A stretch of 64,000 nucleotides of DNA from Aquimarina intermedia (GCF_008124785.1 NZ_VNHU01000010.1:39974-103973); one strand, 5' to 3'. Counted from the first letter of the stretch, positions 40,913 to 50,776 are shown. Translations and numbers: made by a program. Notes: generated from the sequence alone by a model not told the origin.

Positions 40913-41424
40913 TAGTAGAGTTTATCCTAACAGGGTATGCAAATGATACCAACTACTTTATTGATTAGTTTATTTTTTCATCTGTCTTTTATGATGAAAG
41001 CATTTGACGGATGCACTGTAAGAAGCAGATTCTATAATTATTTCGTCTAAGTAATAAATAATACGCTCTCTTCAATACATCAGACTTAAAGTTTATATTC
41101 AGATAATAATTCTGGCGACATTTATGTCTCCATTCAAAAATCAAATGCTGAATTAACTTTCATGATTAGGTTAATCAATATGTTTATTAAAATCTAAATT
41201 TTTAATATAGGGAGGCTTTTCGATTTTCATGTTACAACGTGTTACAAATGACTATAAATGTAACACATTGTAACAGGTAATTCAAATTTATTAAGAAACT
41301 ACCCAACAGCATTTTTATTTTTGGGTATATATTAGGTGAAAGTAGCTATTTGAATATGTATTATAAAGAAGCTATTGAATTTCTAAACTATGACTTAGAA
41401 AAAGGTTTTGCACAGGATATGTTG
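40913..41424. other. Intergenic region with a large inverted repeat
   Basis: About 510 nt without a convincing gene. It contains the 16-bp inverted repeat at 41231-41274 and a plus-strand ORF of 24 codons at 41356-41430 (MYYKEAIEFLNYDLEKGFAQ), which is too short to call. Elsewhere AT-rich without recognisable structure. Confidence 0.6.
41231..41274. repeat. 16-bp inverted repeat built from four GTTACA/TGTAAC units
   Basis: GTTACAACGTGTTACA, 12 nt, TGTAACACATTGTAAC. The arms pair at 15 of 16 positions, and each arm is itself two copies of GTTACA(A). This looks like a double operator or a recombinase/transposon site rather than a terminator, as no T-run follows. Confidence 0.7.
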
Positions 41425-42366
41425 TCATGACACGTTTTTTATTAATTTAATTAAATCTTCATCATCAAAAACGCGATCATATAATTCTTTCCTGATTTCG
41501 TGACTCTTCAAGTCAGTTTCAATTCTCTTTATAAACTCTTTAAAATCAGAGTTCATTAGTACTAGTTTATTAAGGGTATCCCAATCTAAGATTTCTCTAT
41601 ATTCGGGTTGTAATAATACTTTTGAATTATTAGGGTTTACTATATCTAGATGAATTACTCCAATTCCGAACCCTCTTGATAGTCTTTTTAACTCCTGCAT
41701 AAATTCTTCATCTTCAGATATCTCGGCTGCTACAAGATAACTTTCATTTGCCCAAGATGAATTTGAAACAGTTTGAAAGAATTTTTCTCTCAAAGTTGTA
41801 AGATTAAGCTCTTTTTTTAATTCAAAAGACTGAATTATAATTGACGTATTACCAATAGAGCTACTAAGTTTTAATACATTATCGTCCCATTCATCTATTG
41901 GGAATTCACAACCCACCATATCAGGATGTACCCATTCACCATATTTTTTCTTGTCCGATTTGGAATGACTAATAGTTTTTGTGTAAGATTTAAGCGAAAA
42001 GAAGGCAAAATGAGTTAAAAAACGATGTAGATCCTTTTCAGAGTACTTATGGTTAAGTTCATTCTTGCTAATTATTGCGGTCTCCTCTTCTGTTTTTCCT
42101 ACCTCATATTCGCTAAAGTCAATGTCATAATTTTTATTGGAAAGGTAAAATCTTTTTGGTCTACTTCCCACTGTTTTAAATATATCATCTGGATTGTCGC
42201 GTGCTATAATGTGAAGCCTTGCACCTAATGTAGCACTAGGTGTCTTACCTTGGCTGTTCAATTTTCTATCAAACCCTTTATTAACTGCTATCTTCCATAT
42301 TTCTGAGACAGTCAACGGAATTTCTGAATCTTTGAGTACTAATTTTGCTAGCTTAAGGAATGTCAT
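41425..42366 (-). CDS. HARE-HTH domain protein, HrgA-like (COG2958)
   Basis: 313 residues. The N-terminal 75 residues form a HARE-type winged helix (FLKLAKLVLKDSEIPLTVSEIWKIAVNKG, ATLGARLHIIARDNPDDIFKTVGSRPKRFYL). The C-terminal part (KYGEWVHPDMVGCEFPIDEWDD, SYLVAAEISEDEEFMQELKRLSRGFGIGVIHLD) is restriction-endonuclease-like, as in HrgA proteins, where a DxnExK pattern is expected. HrgA-type genes replace or accompany restriction genes in Helicobacter. Its place beside a type I system fits a defence role. Confidence 0.75.
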   Translation of the reverse strand: MTFLKLAKLVLKDSEIPLTVSEIWKIAVNKGFDRKLNSQGKTPSATLGARLHIIARDNPDDIFKTVGSRPKRFYLSNKNYDIDFSEYEVGKTEEETAIISKNELNHKYSEKDLHRFLTHFAFFSLKSYTKTISHSKSDKKKYGEWVHPDMVGCEFPIDEWDDNVLKLSSSIGNTSIIIQSFELKKELNLTTLREKFFQTVSNSSWANESYLVAAEISEDEEFMQELKRLSRGFGIGVIHLDIVNPNNSKVLLQPEYREILDWDTLNKLVLMNSDFKEFIKRIETDLKSHEIRKELYDRVFDDEDLIKLIKNVS

Positions 42367-43002
42367 TTCGAATTTAGGTTTTTTGGGTACTTAGTTAATA
42401 TTCGTTAAGGGACATCGTTTACACAAGTTAAAGATTAGACAATAAACTAAAATAGTATCTAACCTTGTTGATTGTTGTTTATTTCTTAGATGTCTCTCAT
42501 CAAAGAAACTTAAAAGTACATTTCTATAAAACACTTTCCAAATGCTGTTTCCTATATCTTCAATAGCTACTAATTTTCCTTGCAGTGTAGCAGATACTTA
42601 TATCAATAATAAGACTTCCACCTGACAGATTCATTCTTAGTCATTTTAAGCACCTTAAAGTTAGAAGAAGTACTTAAAAAATTATCAAGAAAAATCCAAT
42701 AAGCAAAGCGGGAGTGTATTTAGCCCATATCTCGATTTGAATGTCTTCTGAGGCCTGAAGCAAAAGCGTTTAGAGCAATTTGTATTGTAGTAGTTATAGT
42801 ATATCCTTATAAAAACCAGCACTTAGACCCAGAATTTTATATCGACTTTATCTTTTTAATGGGCTTGTGCAACTGTTACCATTTTTAGCCACTGGCTTTA
42901 TTCCGCAAACTTGCTAGTGTTGGCGTGAAAGCTCTTTTAAATTTGTGAGGCACGAGCAAACTTTAAATGTGCTTGAACTTGCGTTGACTAAATTCAGTCA
43001 AT
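42367..43002. other. Intergenic region between HrgA-like gene and hsdR
   Basis: About 640 nt. No ORF in either strand shows recognisable similarity. The plus-strand frame at 42945-43181 overlaps the hsdR 3' end and is a shadow. Contains several short AT-rich direct repeats but no clear hairpin. Possibly eroded DNA from insertion of the island. Confidence 0.55.
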
Positions 43003-46000
43003 TTAATTCTCCGATGAGAACATATCTGCAAGTGCTTCTCCTTGTCTTAAAACACGGTCAGCTTCCAGTTTCGCTAAATCTGGTGGATAACCGTATCTCA
43101 TTAGTATTTTCTTTACTGTCAATCTTAATTTTGCTCTTACATCATCACGCTTGCTCCAATCAACAGTTGCATTTTTTCTGATGACATCAACTATCGTATG
43201 AATCAATTCTTTCATCTTGTCATCATCTAAAAAGCTGGTTGAATTATTTTCTTTCAACACGCTATAAAAAGCATATTCTTCTGGTGTTAATCCTAAATCT
43301 TCTGATTTACTATCTTCCAATCGCATTTCTTTTGCGATTTCTGATAGTTCCGCTAGTACTTGGGCTGAATCTATTTGATTGTTGTGATAACGTTTTACTA
43401 CAGATTCTAACATTTCAGAAAACTTTTTTCCTTGTGCAAGGTTCTTTGTTTTTCTAATTCTTACTTCATCACTCAATAGCTTTTTCAAAAGTTCAAAAGC
43501 GATGTTTTTTTGCTGCATGTTTTTAACTTCCAGTAAAAACTCATCGGATAATATACCCACGGAAGGCGCCTTAATTCCTGCTGCTTCAAACACATCTATC
43601 ACACCATCACTAGACAAAGCATCATCTACAATTTGCTTAATAGCTGTTTCTACTTCATAATCGGATTTAATTCCAGTTCCTGTAAACTTATTCAATCTGG
43701 CTTTTACAGCTTGAAAAAATGCGACACCGTCTTTTAAAACTTCTGCTTCTGGACTAGGAATAGACATTGCGAATAACTTCGACAACAACGTCACTTCTTT
43801 TAAAAAGCGGTCTTTTAATTTTTGGTCTGCTAAAATGAAATTTTGAGCACCCAACAATACTTGTAGCTTTTGTGCTGTATCAACGTTGAAATATTCCTTA
43901 AAATCAAAACCATTAAACATTTGCTCTACGATTTCAAACTTTTCTTTCATTCCTGCAATCGCTTCTTTGATATCAACAACTGGTGAACCTTCGCCACCAC
44001 TTTGTAAATAGGTTGCCATTGCTTTTCGCAAGTCTTGGCCAATTCCAATATAATCTACCACTAAACCGCCTGGTTTGTCTTTATACACTCTATTAACTCT
44101 TGCAATAGCTTGCATTAAATTTGCGCCTTGCATTTTTTTATCCACATAGAGTGTATGCATACTTGGTGCATCAAAACCGGTTAACCACATATCACGAACA
44201 ATACCCAGTTTAAGTTCGTCATTAGGATCTTTCATTCTGGTAGCTAACTTTTTTCTTTGGTTTTTAGTGGTGTGATGCGGTTGAAAATGTTCAGGATCAT
44301 CGGACGAACTCGTCATTATAACTTTTATCGACCCTTTGTCTAAATCGTCATTGTGCCAATCTGGTTTTAAGGCAATAATTTCATTGTAAAGTAGTACACA
44401 AATATTTCTTGTCATCCCTACAATCATAGCTTTCCCTTCAAATACGTTTTGACGGGCTTCAAAATGTGTAACAATATCTTTCGCCACATCTTTTAATCGG
44501 TCTGGATGACCAACCACAGCATCGATGGTAGCCGTTTTCTTTTTAGCTTTTTCTATTTGCTCTTCGGTAGCACCTTCAATATCGTTTATTTCTTCATCTA
44601 ATTGTTTCGATGTTTGCTCGTCTAGTTTAATTTTAATTAATCGAGACTCGTAACTAATAGGAACGGTTGCACCATCATCAACGGCTTGTTTGATATCGTA
44701 CACATCAATATAATCGCCAAAAACTTGAGGTGTAGATTTATCTTCTTTCTCAATAGGAGTTCCTGTAAATCCGATGTAAGAAGCATTTGGTAAAGCATCT
44801 CTTAAATACTTGGCATTTCCATATCTTATTTCTGAACCCTCTTCGGTTTCAACCACACGACCCGAAAAACCATATTGACTGCGGTGTGCTTCGTCTGCCA
44901 CTACCACAATATTGGTTCGGTCTGATAAGGTTTCGTAAACATTGCCTTCTGCGGGTGCAAATTTTTGAATGGTGGTAAATATTACACCACCACCAGATAC
45001 TTTTAATAATTCTTTTATGTGTTCTCTGCTCTCTGCCTGTACTGGTGTTTGTCTTAACAAACCCACACAGTTACCAAAAGTTCCGAAAAGCTGGTCGTCT
45101 AAATCGTTGCGGTCTGTTAGTATCACAAGCGTTGGGTTTTCCATTTGCGGATGCGTAATAATTTGTCCGCTATAAAAAACCATTGATAACGTTTTACCAG
45201 AACCTTGTGTATGCCAAACTACACCAACTTTTCTATCGCCATCTTTAGAGTTTGTTGCTCGTAAGGTTTGAGCAACTGCTTTTTGTACGGCATAATATTG
45301 ATGATAAGCACCAACTTTTTTGATATTAACTTGAAATATGATTCCTGTTTTATCATCTTTCTTTTCTTCTTTTTCAAAAACTGTACAATAGCGTATAAGC
45401 TCTACTAATGTTTTTTTGTTGAGCATCCATTTTGTTAAATCTTGAAGTGGAGTTGTGCTGTAAACTGTTGTAGGTTCTGCAGCTATACTTATGATTTCTC
45501 TCTCTTCTGATAAAGAAATGTTTTGATCTAGTTCTGGTTTCTTCCATTCTAAATATCTAGAAAATGGTGCTGACACGCTAGAGGTAGCTGCCTCTATACC
45601 ATCTGAAATCACACAAATAGCATTGTAATAAAAAATACTTGGTACTGCCTTTTTGTAATTTTGTATTTGGCTGTACGCTTTCCGTAAGGTTGCTTTTTCG
45701 TTTGTGGCACTTTTAAGCTCTATAAACACTAATGGTAAACCGTTTACATAGATAACAACATCAAAACGTTTTTCGCTGTTGTTTTCTTTAACTACTAATT
45801 GGTTGACTACCCAAAAGTTATTGTTCTCAGGATTTTTAACATCAAGTAGTTTTACGTTAATACCTTTGGTTATGCCTTCTTTTGTGTATTCTACGGTAAC
45901 ACCATTGGTAAGTAAGGTATGGAAACGCTCATTGTTTTCCATAATATCATCCGTGCCTAAATTGATTATTTTTTGATAGGCTTCTACACGAGCAGATTCT

Positions 46001-46182
46001 GGTAAAGATGGGTTTAGTTTTTTGAGTGACTCCTTAAACTGATTTTCTAATAACACTGAACTGAAATTTTCACGTTGCGGATTTTCACCAATAGGCGAAA
46101 TGTCTGTTCCGTTATAGTAGGTATAGCCTTGATTGACTAATTGGTCTATTAATGAGATTTCTATGGTGTTTTCGTTAAGCAT
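43003..46182 (-). CDS. hsdR: Type I restriction endonuclease subunit R
   Basis: 1059 residues, the normal HsdR size. N-terminal nuclease with NGLPLVFIELKSATNEKATL (ExK, about residue 150). SF2 motor: HTQGSGKTLSMVF near 320-330, LVILTDRNDLDDQLFG, VVVADEAHRSQYGFSG near 427, YIGFTGTPIEKED and the C-terminal helicase lobe (MIVGMTRNICVLLYNEI, WLTGFDAPSMHTLYVDK, QAIARVNRVYKDKPGGLVVDY). It cuts unmodified DNA after ATP-driven translocation, in complex with HsdM and HsdS. Its ATG overlaps the DUF4143 ATPase stop by one base (TAATG), so the two are translationally coupled. Confidence 0.95.
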   Translation of the reverse strand: MLNENTIEISLIDQLVNQGYTYYNGTDISPIGENPQRENFSSVLLENQFKESLKKLNPSLPESARVEAYQKIINLGTDDIMENNERFHTLLTNGVTVEYTKEGITKGINVKLLDVKNPENNNFWVVNQLVVKENNSEKRFDVVIYVNGLPLVFIELKSATNEKATLRKAYSQIQNYKKAVPSIFYYNAICVISDGIEAATSSVSAPFSRYLEWKKPELDQNISLSEEREIISIAAEPTTVYSTTPLQDLTKWMLNKKTLVELIRYCTVFEKEEKKDDKTGIIFQVNIKKVGAYHQYYAVQKAVAQTLRATNSKDGDRKVGVVWHTQGSGKTLSMVFYSGQIITHPQMENPTLVILTDRNDLDDQLFGTFGNCVGLLRQTPVQAESREHIKELLKVSGGGVIFTTIQKFAPAEGNVYETLSDRTNIVVVADEAHRSQYGFSGRVVETEEGSEIRYGNAKYLRDALPNASYIGFTGTPIEKEDKSTPQVFGDYIDVYDIKQAVDDGATVPISYESRLIKIKLDEQTSKQLDEEINDIEGATEEQIEKAKKKTATIDAVVGHPDRLKDVAKDIVTHFEARQNVFEGKAMIVGMTRNICVLLYNEIIALKPDWHNDDLDKGSIKVIMTSSSDDPEHFQPHHTTKNQRKKLATRMKDPNDELKLGIVRDMWLTGFDAPSMHTLYVDKKMQGANLMQAIARVNRVYKDKPGGLVVDYIGIGQDLRKAMATYLQSGGEGSPVVDIKEAIAGMKEKFEIVEQMFNGFDFKEYFNVDTAQKLQVLLGAQNFILADQKLKDRFLKEVTLLSKLFAMSIPSPEAEVLKDGVAFFQAVKARLNKFTGTGIKSDYEVETAIKQIVDDALSSDGVIDVFEAAGIKAPSVGILSDEFLLEVKNMQQKNIAFELLKKLLSDEVRIRKTKNLAQGKKFSEMLESVVKRYHNNQIDSAQVLAELSEIAKEMRLEDSKSEDLGLTPEEYAFYSVLKENNSTSFLDDDKMKELIHTIVDVIRKNATVDWSKRDDVRAKLRLTVKKILMRYGYPPDLAKLEADRVLRQGEALADMFSSEN

Positions 46183-47636
46183 TAATTCCAGTTATTAGAT
46201 TTTAGTTCTATGGTATTTACACCTATATTATAAGCATAAACTGCTGCAGGCACAAAAGTAATATCGACATCATCTACTGTTTTATTATCCATCATATCTA
46301 TGGTAGTTACAAGGGTTGCTGTAAAATTATTTTCTTTACAGAAATGACGTAAACTTTTTAACTCTTGCGGTTTATCTACAAAACGGTTACTCCATTTTAT
46401 TTCTACACACCATTGTGGTTTAAAAAACTTATTATCTAGTAATACGATGTCAACTTCGCCCTCTTTACGTCCCATTTTCCAGCGTGCATATTTTAAATCT
46501 AGATGCTCTCTATGCATCCACTGCGAAAAAATAGCCGTTTCTATCATATTACCTGTTTCCTTATCAGTCTCAATAATTGGTGAAAACAAGGCGGTACGTA
46601 AAGATGAATTGGTTAAATAGACTTTAAAACTCGTAATGCGTTTTAGTTTTTTTGCGGTTTCATTTACTTTATGAATGACTTTTATTAAAAATGCTGCTTC
46701 TAGATATTCTAGATATTTTTTCAGTAAATCTTTTGTAATCCCGCTATCTTTTGCAAGACGTTCATACGAAAACTCATTACCAGAATTATAGGCTATATAG
46801 GTAAAAAAACTGTTGAGCTCTTGTACATCTTTAATACCGTATAAGCTAGGTAAATCTCGCAGTAATACTTTATCTACAATATCACTTTTTACATAGCGTC
46901 CCATATCACTTTGAATATGTTCTGATAGTACTACCTCTGGATAACCCCCATAATTTAAATAATGAAAAAACGCCTTGTTAAGCTCTTTTATATTATGTGT
47001 GGTGTGAAAAGGAATGTCTTGCCGGTTATACCGTATGGTTTTTTGTTGTACCAGGTCTTGCAAACCTTTAAGGTGTATATACTCGTGAAAAGTAAGCGGT
47101 GGCAACATAAAATCTGTAAACCTACCTGCGCCACTTTCTGTGCTTTGTAAACGCAGGGCAGCAGCAGCAGAACCCGAAACTACAAACTTGGTTTTAGGGT
47201 AGCTATCTACCAGTACTTTAAGGTGGCGCTCCCAATCTTTTAAATATTGTATTTCATCAAAAAATACAAAACAACCCTCTAAATGGTCTAACTGCACGGC
47301 TTTTTGTGCTAGTAATAATACTTCTTCTAGCCCAAGGTGCATATAAATAGGATTATCTATACCTATAAAAAACACATTTTTACGAGGCACACCTTCTTCT
47401 AGCAAGGCATGTATGCTATGATACATTAGTACAGTTTTACCCACACGACGCGGTCCCATAAGTACTACCGCTCGTTTTATATTGGTTTCTTTTACAAAGG
47501 GGTAGAACAAATCAAAATACAAGCGGCGCGACATATTTTGATATGCCTCTTGTACAGCACCTGTAACCCACCAAGGGTTTTCGTAACGTAAACGCTCTAT
47601 ACGTTTTGATGTAGGAATAACAGTATCAAAAGCCAT
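46182..47636 (-). CDS. AAA+ ATPase with DUF4143 domain
   Basis: 484 residues. Walker A GPRRVGKT at 61-68, Walker B CFVFFDEIQYLKDW, sensor-like KFVVSGSAAAALR, then the DUF4143 C-terminal domain (FAYNSGNEFSYERLAKDSGI, FLIKVIHKVNETAKKL, KARWKMGRKEGEVDIVLL, a PD-(D/E)xK-like EVDIVLLDNKFF...EIKW). Proteins of this kind are common, often beside restriction systems, with unknown role. It lies within the type I operon between hsdS and hsdR, with a one-base overlap to hsdR. Whether it is part of the system or an insertion is not known. Confidence 0.88.
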   Translation of the reverse strand: MAFDTVIPTSKRIERLRYENPWWVTGAVQEAYQNMSRRLYFDLFYPFVKETNIKRAVVLMGPRRVGKTVLMYHSIHALLEEGVPRKNVFFIGIDNPIYMHLGLEEVLLLAQKAVQLDHLEGCFVFFDEIQYLKDWERHLKVLVDSYPKTKFVVSGSAAAALRLQSTESGAGRFTDFMLPPLTFHEYIHLKGLQDLVQQKTIRYNRQDIPFHTTHNIKELNKAFFHYLNYGGYPEVVLSEHIQSDMGRYVKSDIVDKVLLRDLPSLYGIKDVQELNSFFTYIAYNSGNEFSYERLAKDSGITKDLLKKYLEYLEAAFLIKVIHKVNETAKKLKRITSFKVYLTNSSLRTALFSPIIETDKETGNMIETAIFSQWMHREHLDLKYARWKMGRKEGEVDIVLLDNKFFKPQWCVEIKWSNRFVDKPQELKSLRHFCKENNFTATLVTTIDMMDNKTVDDVDITFVPAAVYAYNIGVNTIELKSNNWN

Positions 47637-47754
47637 AATATTTCTTATTTATAACACTAATGTAATAATAAGTATTTTTAAATAAGCTTATTTTTACATT
47701 TTTCATCTATTTAAGTGTTTTACTATGTTTCAAAACACTTATTTATACCACCAA

Positions 47755-48957
47755 TTACTCTTTAAACTCATTTACCCTAATTTGCCCACTCATTAATTTG
47801 GGTAATAAGGTGTCTCTGGTTTGTTTTAGGGTTTGTATTTGATTATGGTTGATATTTTTTTTCGCAACCATCGGATAAACAAGAGAGTTAAATTTGTTCA
47901 AATCATTTTTGTTAGGTAAAACCAAGTTAATGTTGAATATGTCTTGAGGATTTACCCTTTGATGACTACTACTTGTTCCTTTAATATTTTGAGATAACTC
48001 TACTGTAAATTTTTTAGAATTAAGAAAGCAATGAACTAGTACAAATACTTCATAAAACTTTGGTTTGACAACTTGAAATTCTGTTGAACAAATATGATTA
48101 TCTTCAGAATTAAAAACAGTCCAAATTCTTGGTGTGAATGGATTAAGTTTCGATATCAAAAAAGAATTATCAACGACTTTATATTTATTGCTTTTTATTG
48201 TAACTCCTTTTTCTATTTCAGGTACTAAACCATTGTCATAAGCAGGTAAACTATAATGTAAATAATCCTTTTCTGGGTGATTGAATGGTTTCATGTTGTT
48301 TTTTATGTGGTCGGCAATCTTTTCCAATTTTTCGAAAGTCCACCCATCAGGCAACTCATCACCAACTTGGTATTTGCCAAACCACGCTTTAAAAATAGTT
48401 TGTGCGGTTTCTTCTAGGGTTTTGTTTTGGGCTTGTAGGTTTTCTATTTTATCATCAAAAGCAGTAAGGATGTTAGCTATGGCTTTTTGTTCTTTTATAT
48501 CTTTTGGATATTTAAATTCGGTCGTTTTAAATGCTCCGTGATTTAAATCCTTTTGAACTGAACCAGCAGCAACTTTTTGGACATAATTGTAAACACGTCC
48601 ATCTTTTAAATACCAGTATAAATAACTCCAATGTAATTTTTCATTTGGTATAACTTTGAAACTATTGTTATGTAAAATCCCAAACTTGTTTTTAAAAACT
48701 TCGCCAACTTGTCCTGTTCTTGTGAAAATGACATCATTTTTATGAATAATACTTTGCTTTGGAACTAACTTTGGATTAGCATATTGGTCAATTGTATTAT
48801 TTAACAAATTGTTGATTTTTAATAAAGGAATACCATTCTCTTTATCTGAAAGAACGTAGTTTGTCTTTGCATTAATAGCAACGCCTTGAGCAAGTTCTAC
48901 TAACTCGCCAATTGTGGTTTGTAACCATCCGTTTGGTATATCATTTAACTCACTCAT
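47755..48957 (-). CDS. hsdS: Type I restriction specificity subunit S
   Basis: 400 residues with the two-half structure: TRD1 (IPNGWLQTTIGELVELAQG...), central conserved helices (PKDIKEQKAIANILTAFDDKIENLQAQNKTLEETAQTIF), TRD2 (LPDGWTFEKLEKIADHI...), and a distal spacer (QTLKQTRDTLLPKLMSGQIRVNE). Two TRDs predict a bipartite, asymmetric target site. The gene overlaps hsdM by ATGA at 48954-48957. Confidence 0.93.
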   Translation of the reverse strand: MSELNDIPNGWLQTTIGELVELAQGVAINAKTNYVLSDKENGIPLLKINNLLNNTIDQYANPKLVPKQSIIHKNDVIFTRTGQVGEVFKNKFGILHNNSFKVIPNEKLHWSYLYWYLKDGRVYNYVQKVAAGSVQKDLNHGAFKTTEFKYPKDIKEQKAIANILTAFDDKIENLQAQNKTLEETAQTIFKAWFGKYQVGDELPDGWTFEKLEKIADHIKNNMKPFNHPEKDYLHYSLPAYDNGLVPEIEKGVTIKSNKYKVVDNSFLISKLNPFTPRIWTVFNSEDNHICSTEFQVVKPKFYEVFVLVHCFLNSKKFTVELSQNIKGTSSSHQRVNPQDIFNINLVLPNKNDLNKFNSLVYPMVAKKNINHNQIQTLKQTRDTLLPKLMSGQIRVNEFKE

Positions 48958-50462
48958 AAACTCATACCAATTTTAGCCAGTTGTACTGCAATTTCTTGGT
49001 TGAGCTCTTGCTCTTTATCCATTTGCTCTTTTAACGTAGCTGTAAGTGAAGCCATTTTATCCTCAAATGGGATACCATCATCTTCTTCGTCTGGTATGCC
49101 AACATAGCGTCCTGGTGTTAGCACGTAACCGTGTTTTTGAATGGCTTCTATTGTTGCAGATTTACAAAAGCCTTTTAAGTCTTGGTAGTTTTCGCTTTTT
49201 CTCCAGTTGAGATAGGTGTCTCGTATTTTGGCAATGTCTTCTTCTGTAAAATCTCTATGCACACGAGATTTCATATAACCCATTTCAGAAGCATCAATAA
49301 ATAGCACATCTTTGCTATGGTTGCTTTTTTCTCTTCGCAAAAACCAAATACAGGCTGGAATGCCCGTGTTATAAAACAGTTGTTTTGGTAAGGCAACGAT
49401 ACATTCTACTAAATCGGCATCTACCAAATTTTTACGAATTTCACCTTCACCAGAGGTATTGGAACTCAAAGAACCGTTAGATAACACCGTTGCCATAACC
49501 CCACGTGGTGATAAGTGGTATAGCATATGTTGCATCCAACCGTAATTGGCATTTCCGTTGGGTGGTGTCCCGTATTTCCAACGGGCATCATCAGCTAAAA
49601 TATCTATGCCCCAATCTTTTTGGTTAAAAGGTGGGTTGGCCAAAATAAAATCGGCTTTTAAATCAGGGTGTGCATCCTTTAAAAACGTACCCTCGTTGTT
49701 CCATACTACAAACTTGCTATTAATATTGCGTATGGCAAGATTCATTTTAGATAGTTTCCAAGTAGTATGGTTGCTTTCTTGTCCGTAAACCGTAATGTCT
49801 TTAATGTTTCCACTGTGTTCTGTTACAAATTTTTCACTCATAACAAACATTCCACCAGAACCACACGCTGGGTCGTAAACACGACCTTTGTAGGGCTCTA
49901 TCATTTCAACCATTAGTTTAACAATGGCTTTTGGTGTGTAGAATTGTCCGCCTTTTTTGCCCTCTGCATTGGCAAATTCACCTAAAAAATATTCGTAAAC
50001 TCTACCAAAAAGGTCTTTAGAGTTTTCGTTTTCCGCTTGTAATTCTGTGTTAGAAATTAAGTCAATGAGTTCACCCAATGATGTTTTGTCCAAATTGGCT
50101 TTTCCATAAACCTGTGGAAGTACATTTTTAAGGTCAGGGTTTTCTTTTTCTACTGCTTCCATTGCTTCATCAATGGTTTGTCCAATAGATGGTAATTTGG
50201 CTTGTGCGTGTATGTGGCTCCAACGAGCTAGTTTAGGAACGAAAAAAGTGTTTTCAGCAATGTATTCGTCTCTATCTTCTGGTTCAGACCATTCGTCCTC
50301 TTCCAGTTTATTATAGAGTTCTGTAAATGATTCAAAAATGTATTTTAAGAAAATCAAGCCCAAAACTACGTGCTTGTATTCGGCAGCATCTATATTTTTA
50401 CGAAGTTTGTCTGCTGCTTTAAAGAGTTTTTGTTCAAAACTGCTATTGTCTGTTTTTGCCAT
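48954..50462 (-). CDS. hsdM: Type I restriction methylase subunit M
   Basis: 502 residues. The N-terminal helical domain precedes the methyltransferase domain: SAM-binding VYDPACGSGGMFVMSE near residue 198 and the amino-methylase motif ADFILANPPFNQKDWG near 274 (NPPF, N6-adenine type). C-terminal LPKQLFYNTGIPACIWFLRR fits HsdM. It methylates adenine in both strands of the target and joins HsdS. It starts immediately after the broken XRE-type gene (TAAATG junction) and overlaps hsdS by four bases. Confidence 0.95.
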   Translation of the reverse strand: MAKTDNSSFEQKLFKAADKLRKNIDAAEYKHVVLGLIFLKYIFESFTELYNKLEEDEWSEPEDRDEYIAENTFFVPKLARWSHIHAQAKLPSIGQTIDEAMEAVEKENPDLKNVLPQVYGKANLDKTSLGELIDLISNTELQAENENSKDLFGRVYEYFLGEFANAEGKKGGQFYTPKAIVKLMVEMIEPYKGRVYDPACGSGGMFVMSEKFVTEHSGNIKDITVYGQESNHTTWKLSKMNLAIRNINSKFVVWNNEGTFLKDAHPDLKADFILANPPFNQKDWGIDILADDARWKYGTPPNGNANYGWMQHMLYHLSPRGVMATVLSNGSLSSNTSGEGEIRKNLVDADLVECIVALPKQLFYNTGIPACIWFLRREKSNHSKDVLFIDASEMGYMKSRVHRDFTEEDIAKIRDTYLNWRKSENYQDLKGFCKSATIEAIQKHGYVLTPGRYVGIPDEEDDGIPFEDKMASLTATLKEQMDKEQELNQEIAVQLAKIGMSL

Positions 50463-50663
50463 TTATTTTTTTTCTTTGTTTGATATTATCAATTCTTTTA
50501 TATCTACGTCTAAAATGTTCGCAATCTCCATCAACGTTTCCAGTCTCGGTTGTTGTCGGTTTTGAGCATATGCGTTGACCATGTTGTAACTCTTCCCGAA
50601 TTTTTCAGCCAACCAAGTCTGCTTAATTCCTTTCTCTTAGTGTACTTTCTTTATTCGGTTCAT
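50463..50663 (-). pseudogene. XRE-family HTH regulator with in-frame stop
   Basis: 66 codons with an ATG at 50663 and a stop directly before the hsdM ATG. Codon 9 is TAA (50637-50639): MNRIKKVH, stop, then EKGIKQTWLAEKFGKSYNMV, a textbook HTH, and LETLMEIANILDVDIKELII. Without the stop it would be a regulator of the type commonly encoded just upstream of hsdM. Explanations are a nonsense mutation, a rare-start internal initiation at TTG 18, or sequence error. Confidence 0.75.
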
Positions 50664-50776
50664 GTCCGTCTAAAATTTTTTAGCCAAAATAATATTAATT
50701 GCCTAATCATCTCCTTTTTCAATATAAAAAGCGTTTGAATAATTATCTTCCTCCGAGCGCGGAGAGATTTTACTCT

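Noticed and set aside
41356..41430. 24-codon plus-strand ORF between OGG-like and HrgA-like genes
   Set aside because: Too short, no homologous copy and no upstream signals; noted only in the intergenic entry.
42367..43002. Remnant of a transposase or integrase
   Set aside because: No translated segment matched a DDE or tyrosine recombinase motif that I can recognise.
42945..43181. Plus-strand ORF near the hsdR end
   Set aside because: Antisense to hsdR with rare start; no recognisable domain.
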